Source of the DNA: Bradyrhizobium sp. SZCCHNS1050
Lineage (GTDB): Bacteria; Pseudomonadota; Alphaproteobacteria; Rhizobiales; Xanthobacteraceae
Assembly (NCBI RefSeq): GCF_032484785.1
Contig: NZ_JAUETR010000001.1
Coordinates: forward strand, 4,839,501-4,903,500
Length of the DNA: 64,000 nt
Reading direction: 5' to 3'
The position numbers and the translations under genes are program-made. Below, piece after piece: positions 42,620 through 50,656 of the stretch (within the stretch, counting starts at the first letter, position 1; every line of letters begins with the position of its first letter). The notes beneath the pieces are model-generated. The model searched no databases and was not told the origin of the DNA. It was given only the letters and a program-made list of their open reading frames with translations.

Positions 42620-42865
42620 ATGTGCCTTGGCATCCCGATGCGGGTCGTGGAGTGTGACGGAGTCATGGCGCGATGCGAGGCCAAAGGCATCGAGCGCATG
42701 GTGAGTCTGTTTTTGCTTCAGCATGAAACGATCGATCCCGGCGATCACGTCGTGGTTCATGTCGGTTACGCCATCCGGAAGATGTCAGAAGCCGAAGCGT
42801 CGAGTGCATGGGATCTCTTCGACGAAATGCTTGCGGCGGAAGACGCGATGCGCGGCAATGCATGA
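42620..42865 (+). CDS. hypC: HypC-family hydrogenase maturation chaperone
   Basis: An 81-aa protein starting MCLGIPMRVVE with the essential Cys2, then GDHVVVHVGYAIRKMSEAEA. HypC carries the Fe(CN)2CO unit and binds the large-subunit precursor. The other hyp genes are not in the window and must lie elsewhere. It is divergent from the structural operon across the FixK-type box. Confidence 0.9.
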   Translation: MCLGIPMRVVECDGVMARCEAKGIERMVSLFLLQHETIDPGDHVVVHVGYAIRKMSEAEASSAWDLFDEMLAAEDAMRGNA

Positions 42866-43114
42866 ATGCGCCGTGCGGGCCGCCTGCGTCAGCCGGCCCG
42901 ACGCAAGGGTACGCCGTCAGCGATCGAAGCCGCGCTGCTCGATCGGGCGTTCCATGCCGCGCGCATGGTCGCTCCGAAGCACGACGACGTGCATTTGCAT
43001 GCCACGATGGCATGGACTCTGCGGACCGTTGGCCTCGATCGTCGCGGCGCGGTTCAGGGCATCCGCTTCGGGCTGGCTTTCTGCGAGGCCTCAGGCAAGC
43101 GGCTGGTGCGCTGA
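42866..43114 (+). CDS. Hypothetical protein following hypC, 82 aa
   Basis: Begins on the base after the hypC stop (TGAATG), which suggests coupled translation. A basic N-terminus is followed by KHDDVHLHATMAWTLRTVGL with three His, and GAVQGIRFGLAFCEASGKRL. Not recognised. The position implies a link to hydrogenase maturation; coding potential is plausible but not proven. Confidence 0.5.
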   Translation: MRRAGRLRQPARRKGTPSAIEAALLDRAFHAARMVAPKHDDVHLHATMAWTLRTVGLDRRGAVQGIRFGLAFCEASGKRLVR

Positions 43115-43346
43115 TGAGGTAATGACGAAGCATCGATCGATTTCAGAAGCAGACAGCCAGGCCGGCCATCTCGAACGACTTTGTTCTCAGGGTGGCTTCG
43201 CGAGCGTATGCCCTCAAGCCGAGATCATCGGAAAGTTAGAGCTGCTCTTACCGAAACGCCGCAACGAATCGCCACGAATCGGGTGAAACGAGCGTGCGCT
43301 TGCTACCCTGGCCCAGCGTAGCCGGATTCGACGAGGTGTTTTCCAT

Positions 43347-43841
43347 ATGACAGCGCGATCTCCACGCGAGGCGCCGCTTGCGCGACCAACCGGAACAGCA
43401 TGGCGGCACGCCAATGTCGGCCGGCTGCTCAACAATGCGGTGCGCCGGTTCGAATCCCGGGTTCTCCAATTGATGGCCGAGGGCGGCCACGGCGGGACGC
43501 GGATCGCCCATGTCAGCCTCACCCGCAATCTCGATGTCGAGGGCACCCGGCTTACCGAGCTCGCGCGGCGGGCCTCGATGAGCAAGCAGGCGATGGGCGA
43601 GCTGGTCGATCAATGCGTCGAGCTGGGTCTGGTGTCGCGCGAGGCCGATCCGAGCGACCGGCGCGCCCGACTGGTCCGCTTCACGCCGGCCGGACTGAAA
43701 TGGCTGGAGGCGTTTGGCGATGCCGTCGATGTGGCCGAAGCCGAGATGCGCAAGGAGCTCGGCAAGGCCGTGATGGACGCGATCCTGCAAGGACTGTCGG
43801 CCTATGGCGCCCGCTTCGATACGCTCGACGACACTACATAG
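43347..43841 (+). CDS. MarR-family transcriptional regulator
   Basis: A 164-aa winged-helix protein. The recognition region is RLTELARRASMSKQAMGELVDQC and the wing region SREADPSDRRARLVRFTPAG. The gene is followed by a flavin monooxygenase with a palindrome TAGTCA-N7-TGACTA covering its own stop codon, the arrangement of a local repressor of a catabolic gene. An aromatic ligand is likely but unknown. Confidence 0.85.
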   Translation: MTARSPREAPLARPTGTAWRHANVGRLLNNAVRRFESRVLQLMAEGGHGGTRIAHVSLTRNLDVEGTRLTELARRASMSKQAMGELVDQCVELGLVSREADPSDRRARLVRFTPAGLKWLEAFGDAVDVAEAEMRKELGKAVMDAILQGLSAYGARFDTLDDTT

Positions 43842-43857
43842 TCAGGTTGCTTGACTA
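43839..43857. promoter_or_regulatory. Palindrome, probable MarR operator
   Basis: TAGTCA GGTTGCT TGACTA lies between the MarR gene and the monooxygenase, 46 bp before the GTG start. Length and symmetry suit a MarR dimer. Confidence 0.55.
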
Positions 43858-43902
43858 TTTTGCCGGGCGCGGTAGCATTCCTCCGTTGCGAGGAGAAGCG
43901 CC

Positions 43903-45576
43903 GTGATCGAACGTCTGAGCGCCTCGGTGCTGATCGTGGGCGGCGGTCCGTGCGGGCTGATGCTGGCCAACGAGCTTGGCCGCCGCGGCGTGTCCGCAAT
44001 CCTGGTCGACGAGAGGCCGGGAACGGCCTTCAACCCGCAGGCCAACGCGACGCAGGCGCGGACGATGGAGCATTTCCGCCGGCTCGGCTTCGCCGACGAG
44101 GTCCGGCGCGCGGGCCTGCCCGCGGACTACCCGACCGACGTCGCCTATTTCACGCGCTACACGGCGCATGAGCTGGCACGTTTTCAATTGCCGTCCGCAG
44201 CACGCGCGACGGAACTGGTGAAGGGTCTGTCCGGCTCGTGGAGCGCAGCAGAGCTGCCGCACCGGGTGTCGCAGAAATTCGTCGAGGCGATCCTGCGTAG
44301 GCACGCGGCGCAGCTTGCGGGCATTCAGTTGCGCTACGGACATCGGTTGATCGGCTACGTCGCGGATGACGGCGGCATTGCCGCCGACGTCGAGCGTGTC
44401 AGCGACGGCGCGCGCTGCGAGGTCGCGGCCGATTTCCTGATCGGCGCCGACGGTCCGCGCTCCCCGGTGCGACAATCGCTCGGGATCTCCTACGGCGGAA
44501 CGACGGGAATACGGCGCGATTTCATGGGCGGCCGCATGCTCGCGGTCTATCTCCGCTCGCCGGAGTTCTACGCCAGTGTCCCGCATGCGCGGGCCTGGAT
44601 GTATGTCTGCTTCAATCGAGACCGCCGCGCCTTCATGGCCGCAGTGAACGGACGCGACGAGTTTGCCTTCCACACCCAGCTGCGGCCCGGCGAGGACGAA
44701 AGCGCGATCACTGCCGATGATGCAAGGGCAGCGTTCCAGCGCGCCTGCGGTGCGCCCATTCCCTGCGAGGTGCTTTCGCACCTCACCTGGACTGCGGGTC
44801 ATGCGCTGGTCGCCGAGCGCCTGCAGCGCGGCCGGGTCTTCCTTGGCGGCGATGCGGCGCATCTGTTCACGCCGACCGGCGGACTCGGCTACAACACTGC
44901 GATCGAGGACGCGGTCAATCTGGGCTGGAAGCTCGCGAGCGTCGTCAAGGGAACGAGCCCCGTCTCGCTGCTCGACAGCTATGAGGCCGAGCGCCGTCCG
45001 GTGGCGCTGCGCAACACCGACTACGCGCGCGGCTTTGCGGATTCGCTCGGCCTGTTTGCCGCGGCGCCCGAGATCGAGGACGCGACCGCGGCCGGCGACG
45101 AGGCACGGCGCATCGCCAGCGCCTATCTCGATCAGCATGCGCGCGCCGAGTTCAACATCCCCGGCGTCACCTTCGGCGGCCGCTATGATGGCTCACCGAT
45201 CATCGTCCCCGATGGCACCCGGCCGCCGCCGGATGCGGCCAACGCCTACGTGCCGAGCGCCTGTCCCGGCGGCCGCGCGCCGCACGCCTGGCTGGAGCAA
45301 GGTATCTCGCTGTACGACCGCTTCGGCTTCGAATGGACGCTGCTGCGGTGTGAGGGCAGCGGCCTCGATGAGGATCAACTACGTGAGGCCATGGGGCCGC
45401 TGCGTGCCGACGTCGAGATCGTCACCTTGCCGCGGGCCCTGCGCGATCTCTACGAGGCCGACCTCGCGTTGATCCGTCCCGATCAGATCGTGGCCTGGCG
45501 CGGGAGCGCGGCGCAGGCCGGCCTGCTTCGACGCGTGCTGGCTCGGGCGCTCGGAGGGGATGCAGGTCCTCACTGA
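43903..45576 (+). CDS. FAD-dependent aromatic monooxygenase (PheA/TfdB type)
   Basis: A 557-aa protein. FAD motifs: VLIVGGGPCGLMLANELG at the N-terminus, the middle FLIGADGPRSPVRQ (DG motif), and the second FAD motif GRVFLGGDAAHLFTPTGGLG. A thioredoxin-like C-terminal region follows, as in phenol and chlorophenol hydroxylases. GTG start with GAGGAG eight bases upstream. The likely regulator is the adjacent MarR protein. Substrate not predictable; family members hydroxylate phenols, polyketides or similar rings. Confidence 0.88.
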   Translation: MIERLSASVLIVGGGPCGLMLANELGRRGVSAILVDERPGTAFNPQANATQARTMEHFRRLGFADEVRRAGLPADYPTDVAYFTRYTAHELARFQLPSAARATELVKGLSGSWSAAELPHRVSQKFVEAILRRHAAQLAGIQLRYGHRLIGYVADDGGIAADVERVSDGARCEVAADFLIGADGPRSPVRQSLGISYGGTTGIRRDFMGGRMLAVYLRSPEFYASVPHARAWMYVCFNRDRRAFMAAVNGRDEFAFHTQLRPGEDESAITADDARAAFQRACGAPIPCEVLSHLTWTAGHALVAERLQRGRVFLGGDAAHLFTPTGGLGYNTAIEDAVNLGWKLASVVKGTSPVSLLDSYEAERRPVALRNTDYARGFADSLGLFAAAPEIEDATAAGDEARRIASAYLDQHARAEFNIPGVTFGGRYDGSPIIVPDGTRPPPDAANAYVPSACPGGRAPHAWLEQGISLYDRFGFEWTLLRCEGSGLDEDQLREAMGPLRADVEIVTLPRALRDLYEADLALIRPDQIVAWRGSAAQAGLLRRVLARALGGDAGPH

Positions 45577-45774
45577 GCGCTGCCTGGCGCGGGTCCGATA
45601 CCGAGAAGTCATCGACGTCGTGCTGCAGGGGCGGTTGTGCCGCAGCATTTGGAACCCGCCGCGTAGTTGCGCGCGGAAGCATTCTGCAGGGCCGCCACGC
45701 GGGGCTTAGGAACGATCGTCGGGCGAGGCTCTTGCCGTCGGGACGATCAAGAGCCAACCCCTCGGAGATCAACG

Positions 45775-46305
45775 ATGAGCAGGATGATCCACAACCATCA
45801 GACGAAAGCGATCCGAATTGCCATGGCCGCCTCTGCCGTGACCGTGTTGGTGGCCGGCGGCGCGGTCGCCGCTCCGAAAGGTCAGTCGCCCGCCAAGGAT
45901 CAGCATTTCATGACCGAGGCGATCGAGGGCGACATGTCCGAGGTGAACATGGGCAAGCTGGCGCAGCAGAAGGGGCAGAGCGATCAGGTCAAGCAGTTCG
46001 GGCAGGCCTTGCAGCAGGACCATAGCGAGCATCTGCAGAAGGCGCAGCAGCTTGCGAGCCAGAACGGGATGAAGGTGCCGTCCGAGCCGAGCAAGAAGCA
46101 GAAGGCCATCTACAGCCGGTTGGAAGGCATGTCCGGCGGTCGGTTCGACCAGGCGTTCGCGCAGGCGATGGTTCGCGATCACCAGGAGGATATCAAGAAG
46201 TATCAGAAGCAGGCCGCGGCAAACTCACCGCTGTCGGACTTCGCCCAGCAGACCGTGCCGGTGCTGCAGAAGCACCTCGACATGGCGAAATCATTGGCGA
46301 AATGA
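45775..46305 (+). CDS. DUF4142 exported protein
   Basis: A 176-aa protein with a signal peptide (RIAMAASAVTVLVAGGAVAA). The ferritin-like helical DUF4142 domain is seen in FMTEAIEGDMSEVNMGKLAQ, VKQFGQALQQDHSEHLQKAQ and MVRDHQEDIKKYQKQA. Bacterial members are stress-related periplasmic proteins of unknown activity. Stand-alone gene. Confidence 0.85.
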   Translation: MSRMIHNHQTKAIRIAMAASAVTVLVAGGAVAAPKGQSPAKDQHFMTEAIEGDMSEVNMGKLAQQKGQSDQVKQFGQALQQDHSEHLQKAQQLASQNGMKVPSEPSKKQKAIYSRLEGMSGGRFDQAFAQAMVRDHQEDIKKYQKQAAANSPLSDFAQQTVPVLQKHLDMAKSLAK

Positions 46306-46580
46306 CATGGGCCAGAGCGACCACGATGCCTCAGCCTTGTCCGGGCGTCGTGATCGCCAATGATAGCGCCATCTGAAGAACAAGTTTGCCGACCACGAGG
46401 CCAATGCAACGCTGGCTGAGACGCTGGCGAAGCAGCCTCGCAAGATGGCCGAGCCGGGACCGGCGGAAATCGCACGTCGGCACTGCGTGTTCGGCATCGG
46501 AGTGTCGTCCGCCCCAGCATTGCCCGACCTTCGTCCGGCTGCTAGCGTTCTCCCATGAGGCACGGGCAAGCGATAAGACG

Positions 46581-46865
46581 ATGACCGACGTGATGACCGA
46601 ATCGGAAAAGGCGCAGCAGATCGTGGCTGCGCTGAGGGCGGCGGAGGCGAGCCCGCCGGAAGCGGCACTGCAGACGTTGAACGGCCTGATGGGCCTCGTC
46701 CGCAGCCCGAGCGCGGAGCAGTCGCTCGAGGTGGAGGAGGCGCGCTCCGCGGCCTTCATGTCGATCTGCGAGGTCGGCAAGGCACTGCATCGCGGGCAGC
46801 CGACGGAGGCGCTGTGGCCGACGGCGCTGTCGGCCAGCGAACGCTGGCTGGCGCTTGCCAAGTGA
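46581..46865 (+). CDS. Hypothetical protein, 94 aa
   Basis: Not recognised. A soluble helical protein, acidic at the start (MTDVMTESEKAQQIVAALRA), ending ALSASERWLALAK. Codon use is normal for the organism. No strong ribosome-binding site. It lies 40 bp before a GNAT gene on the same strand. Confidence 0.5.
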   Translation: MTDVMTESEKAQQIVAALRAAEASPPEAALQTLNGLMGLVRSPSAEQSLEVEEARSAAFMSICEVGKALHRGQPTEALWPTALSASERWLALAK

Positions 46866-46905
46866 GCAAGGGCGAGTGAGGACGAGCCAGACCGGTGCGG
46901 ACCGC

Positions 46906-47397
46906 ATGAGTTGGCGTGCCATGGCGCCAAGCGATCTTGCTGACGTCGATGGAATCGCAGCCCGCGTGCACCCGGACTATCCCGAGGACAAGAGTGTTTT
47001 CGCGGAGCGTCTGCGTCTCCACCCTGATGGATGCCGCGTGCTGCGTGGGACCGGCGCCGGCATCGCCGGCTATGTGCTCAGCCATCCCTGGCATCTCGGC
47101 CGGCCGCCGGCCTTGAACCGGCTGATCGGAAGCATTCCGTCGGCTGCATCGACCTACTACATCCACGATCTCGCTTTGCTGCCCGCGGTTCGCGGCAGCG
47201 GCTCGGCGACCGTGATCGTCGAGGAACTGATCCGACACGCGCGTGCGCTCGGCCTGGAGTCGCTGTCGCTGATCGCCGTCAACGGCTCGACGCCATTCTG
47301 GGAGAGGCAAGGATTTGCGGTCGACAAGGCGGCCGCCGCGGATCCGACCGGCAGCTATGGCAGCGACGCGAACCTGATGATCCTGCGGCTCGCCTGA
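46906..47397 (+). CDS. GNAT-family acetyltransferase
   Basis: A 163-aa protein. GNAT motif A is ALLPAVRGSGSATVIVEELI with the acetyl-CoA loop RGSGSA, and motif B is NGSTPFWERQGFAV. The start at MSWRAMAPSDLADV is chosen by similarity to the family N-terminus; upstream GTG codons are possible. Substrate unknown. Confidence 0.8.
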   Translation: MSWRAMAPSDLADVDGIAARVHPDYPEDKSVFAERLRLHPDGCRVLRGTGAGIAGYVLSHPWHLGRPPALNRLIGSIPSAASTYYIHDLALLPAVRGSGSATVIVEELIRHARALGLESLSLIAVNGSTPFWERQGFAVDKAAAADPTGSYGSDANLMILRLA

Positions 47398-47437
47398 ATT
47401 GCGCGAGCGTCTTTCGCGGCGGGGGTACAAATGCGTA

Positions 47438-47462
47438 GCGGCCCGGCGATGGGCCGGGCCGC
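47438..47462. terminator. GC-rich hairpin between convergent genes
   Basis: GCGGCCCGGC / GCCGGGCCGC stem with a five-base loop. The following T-rich stretch is weak. It lies between the GNAT gene (+) and the membrane protein gene (-). Confidence 0.5.
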
Positions 47463-47481
47463 TCGCTGTTCTTGACGTGCT

Positions 47482-48372
47482 CTATTCCGGCATCGACATC
47501 GGCCGCCGCCACATGTCGCGCCGCCGGCTGAAGCGGTTGGCGTGCAGCATCCATCCGGTGACAGGCTTGCCGTCGCGGTGACGGCCACCGCTCTCCGCAG
47601 CCGCCCAGGCGGCGACGGCGCCGAGCAGCAGCGCGGTGGCCACCGAGAACGCCAGGATGACGGTGCCGGCGCGCGTGCGCGAGATGGCGGTCTTGGCTTC
47701 CGCGATCACGCTGTCCACCCGCCGCTCGGCATCGGGAGCAGCGAGACCGGTCGTGCCGCCGACGAGCTGCACGAGATAGCTGCGATCCTCCGGGCTGACG
47801 CCATTGTGGCTCGACGCCGTGAGCAGGATGCGGCCGGCCTCGCTGCGTGCGGGGGCGAGATCCGGGCTGGGTGCTCGCCGGGGCGCGCGGAACAGATGGT
47901 CGAGCTCATAGCTCAGGATCGACGGTTCATTGGCCGTCGCGGGCGCAGTCAGCGGATTGGTCCGCGTCGCCGCGGACGCGCCGAGCACGGCCAGGGTAGC
48001 GCCGAGCACGACGGCCAGCGCCCAGGCTGAGATGCCATGCAGGCCGTCGCGCTTTTCGATCTCTTCGCTTTCGGCAAGCCCGTGCGTTGCGCGCAAGCGG
48101 CCCGCCATGTAGCCGCCGCAGCCGAAGCTGATCAGCGCCTGCAGCACCAGATAGAGGCCGGACAGGAGCCAGAGCGCCACCGAGGCGTCGCGCCATGTCG
48201 GCGCGCTGGAGCTGACACCGAGGCCGACCGACATGGCAAAGCTGATCAGGATCGAAGAGACCGCGGCGGCGGTCAGGGCTCCTGCAACGACCGGCGTCCA
48301 TTGCAGGGTCCAGCTATCGGCCGTCGCGCTTGAAAGGGGTGATGTGACGACCGGCGCAGTTTCCATGGCCAT
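47482..48372 (-). CDS. Predicted membrane protein, 296 aa
   Basis: Four hydrophobic segments are visible (VAGALTAAAVSSILISFAMS; ALWLLSGLYLVLQALISFGC; ALAVVLGATLAVLGAS; VILAFSVATALLLGAVAAWA). A soluble loop of about 90 residues between the third and fourth carries DLAPARSEAGRILL and SPEDRSYLVQLVGG. Family not recognised. A 24-codon membrane peptide gene lies 9 bp upstream in the same direction, probably in one operon. Confidence 0.7.
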   Translation of the reverse strand: MAMETAPVVTSPLSSATADSWTLQWTPVVAGALTAAAVSSILISFAMSVGLGVSSSAPTWRDASVALWLLSGLYLVLQALISFGCGGYMAGRLRATHGLAESEEIEKRDGLHGISAWALAVVLGATLAVLGASAATRTNPLTAPATANEPSILSYELDHLFRAPRRAPSPDLAPARSEAGRILLTASSHNGVSPEDRSYLVQLVGGTTGLAAPDAERRVDSVIAEAKTAISRTRAGTVILAFSVATALLLGAVAAWAAAESGGRHRDGKPVTGWMLHANRFSRRRDMWRRPMSMPE

Positions 48373-48381
48373 GATGTCGTC

Positions 48382-48456
48382 TCAGCGCAGACCGAAGAAC
48401 GACAGAACGGCCATGATGACCACGATCAACCCCACGAGATAAATCAGTCCGTCCAT
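48382..48456 (-). CDS. Tiny membrane peptide, 24 aa
   Basis: ATG at 48456 preceded by GGAGGA at six-base spacing. The product is a single hydrophobic helix with an Asp near the N-terminus and Arg at the end (GLIYLVGLIVVIMAVLSFFG). It ends 9 bp before the larger membrane protein. Too short for ordinary gene finders. A (GGA)14 tract lies 75 bp upstream. Confidence 0.6.
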   Translation of the reverse strand: MDGLIYLVGLIVVIMAVLSFFGLR

Positions 48457-48531
48457 GATGGTCCTCCTCCGGTTCGACATTGGTCGCCGTATAAGCAACA
48501 GCGAGGCGCAATGTTCCGTGCACGTATCAGC

Positions 48532-48573
48532 GGAGGAGGAGGAGGAGGAGGAGGAGGAGGAGGAGGAGGAGGA
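48532..48573. repeat. (GGA)14 microsatellite
   Basis: Fourteen uninterrupted GGA units, 75 bp upstream of the tiny membrane-peptide gene on the other strand. Not inside a recognised gene. Confidence 0.95.
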
Positions 48574-48788
48574 GAGAACGCGTGGCCGCCGGCCTCAGAT
48601 GGGACTTGCCGCAACAGCTAACGGATCATGAGCCAGAGGATCATGGTGCCGTTGCGCGATGCAATAGAGCAGGGCCAGGGGGGCGTGGCGGCCAGAGATG
48701 TCGCCGCCAGCCATGTTTCAATTGTTGCCAGGTTTGGATGGATCGCGCGGCTCATTCCTCGCGCGAGGGCTGACGCAATGACCCGCGG

Positions 48789-49034
48789 TCAATAGCGTGG
48801 GTCGTAGCCGCGCTGCCGGGCATAGGCGTAAGCGGGGTTGATGCCGCAGCCCGCATCGGTACCCGAGGCCGCCGCCTGGCACTGACGATAGGTGGAGAAC
48901 TGACAGTTGCCCGGATAGCCCCACATCCTGCCCTGCAGGCAGAAGCGGTCTTGCGCGGCGGAAGCCGGTGAGATCGCGGCGAAGCTCGCGAGGACGGCGG
49001 TGGCAGACAGCGAGGCAAATAACAGGCGGCGCAT
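48789..49034 (-). CDS. DUF3551 exported protein
   Basis: An 81-aa protein with a signal peptide (LFASLSATAVLASFAAISPA) and a mature part FCLQGRMWGYPGNCQFSTY then CGINPAYAY. The conserved Cys, Trp and Tyr pattern is that of the DUF3551 family abundant in bradyrhizobia. The start at MRRLLFA is preferred over longer frames. Confidence 0.85.
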   Translation of the reverse strand: MRRLLFASLSATAVLASFAAISPASAAQDRFCLQGRMWGYPGNCQFSTYRQCQAAASGTDAGCGINPAYAYARQRGYDPRY

Positions 49035-49304
49035 GCGTTTATCCTTGCGTTGAAAAGTACCGTTGCAACGCAAGGGGGCGCAGGCCCGTTCCTCGCGCGC
49101 AACATCAACTGTTTTGTGTCGGCGGCGCTGCGACGCGTTCACAGGCCGACGAAATTGTCGGCATGTTGGCGCTTGCCCGAGTTGGCCTTTTGAAGATCGG
49201 AGGAGCCCACCATTGCGGAGCTCGGCAACGCGCGTCATGGCGTGATGCCGGAACATTCGTCCACCGCTCCGGTTGCTTTTGGCCGCTGGTGATGGACCGA
49301 TCCC

Positions 49305-50429
49305 ATGTTTCGCCGATCCAAGACGTCAGACGCCGCACATCGCGACTCTTCGAGCGTTTTCGCGAGCCGCCCGCGCACACCTGGCACCGGCGGGATGCTG
49401 GCTCTGCTCGGGTTCGCGTTCCTGATCCACTATTTCGATCAGCGGCCCGAACAGACGGAAGGCTCGGGAGGCGCGAGCCGGTCCGGCGCTGGACACGGCC
49501 GGCTGGCGCGTTCGCCCGCGGAGCTTCCCGCGCGCGGCTGGAAGGACGTCCTGTTCCGGGTCTATGAAAACGTCACCGAGCACAGGATCGTTGCGCTCGC
49601 CGCAGGCATGACGTTCTACACTCTGCTGGCGATCTTTCCGGCGCTGGCCGCGTTGGTGGCGATCTACGGCCTGTTCTCCGATCCGGCCAAAATCACCGGA
49701 CATCTGGAACAGTTGCAGGGCGTGATGCCCGGCGGCGCCATCGACATCGCGCGCGACCAGTTGACGCGCGTCTCTGCCAACGGCCGTCAGGCGCTCGGCA
49801 TCACCTTCCTCGTCAGCCTGGCGATCTCGCTGTGGAGCGCCAATGCGGCGATGAAGTCGCTGTTCGACACACTCAACATCGTCTATCGCGAGCCCGAGAG
49901 GCGCGGCTTCATCAAGCTGAACGCGATTTCGCTGCTGTTCACCGGCGGCGCGATCCTGTTCGCGCTGCTTGCGATCGGCGCCGTCGTCGTGCTCCCGGTG
50001 CTGCTGAACTATCTCGGCATGTCCGGGGCCGGCGACCTGGTGCTGCGGATCGGCCGCTGGCCGGCGATCTTCATCTGCGTCGCGCTCGGACTGGCCCTGA
50101 TCTATCGCTACGGGCCGGACCGCGAGGAGCCTAGATGGCGCTGGATCAGTTGGGGCAGCGCGCTGGCGGCGGCGCTGTGGCTCGCGGGCTCGGCGCTGTT
50201 TTCCTGGTATGCGGCGAATTTCGGCAGCTTCAACGCGACCTACGGCTCGCTCGGCGCCGCCATCGGCTTCATGACCTGGATCTGGATCTCCGCCATCGTG
50301 ATCCTGATCGGTGCTGAGCTCGATGCCGAATTGGAGCATCAGACCCTGCGCGATACCACCACCGGCGCCGCACAGCCACTTGGCACCCGCGGCGCCACGA
50401 TGGCTGACACGGTGGGCCGTGGGAGCTGA
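49305..50429 (+). CDS. YihY/BrkB-family membrane protein
   Basis: A 374-aa protein. The family core starts at LFRVYENVTEHRIVALAAGM and shows FYTLLAIFPALAALVAIYGL, ISLWSANAAMKSLFDTLNIVY and YGSLGAAIGFMTWIWISAIV. Six or so membrane helices are visible. Once called RNase BN by mistake; the function is not known. The N-terminal 85 residues form an extra poorly conserved extension with one hydrophobic stretch. Confidence 0.88.
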   Translation: MFRRSKTSDAAHRDSSSVFASRPRTPGTGGMLALLGFAFLIHYFDQRPEQTEGSGGASRSGAGHGRLARSPAELPARGWKDVLFRVYENVTEHRIVALAAGMTFYTLLAIFPALAALVAIYGLFSDPAKITGHLEQLQGVMPGGAIDIARDQLTRVSANGRQALGITFLVSLAISLWSANAAMKSLFDTLNIVYREPERRGFIKLNAISLLFTGGAILFALLAIGAVVVLPVLLNYLGMSGAGDLVLRIGRWPAIFICVALGLALIYRYGPDREEPRWRWISWGSALAAALWLAGSALFSWYAANFGSFNATYGSLGAAIGFMTWIWISAIVILIGAELDAELEHQTLRDTTTGAAQPLGTRGATMADTVGRGS

Positions 50430-50656
50430 TCTGCCGTCGGCTGAGAATGCAGGTGCGATCGGCTCGGCCATGCGAGATGCCGCACGGGGATCGCAACGCA
50501 CGGGGCCCGCGCCACGGCGATCTCGTGGAACCGCCCGCCTGAGACGGAACCCGGGAACCCGAGGCGGATCCGCTGTGTTCCTATCGGGTCGTCGCGAAGC
50601 CCCGAATTGTCGGGTTCGCTGCGGCGTCGTCTCGATTGTCACGACGGAGCTTATGC

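Noticed and set aside
43122..43286. A 54-codon plus-strand frame between the hypC follower and marR
   Set aside because: No ribosome-binding site, no recognisable feature; left as non-coding.
42905..45000. Search for a tRNA-Pro 3'-end repeat marking the right end of an island
   Set aside because: Only short GGTTCGAATCC-like matches inside coding sequence (for example near 43450); not an attachment site.
43855..45138. A 427-codon minus-strand frame
   Set aside because: Antisense to the FAD monooxygenase; no motif of its own.
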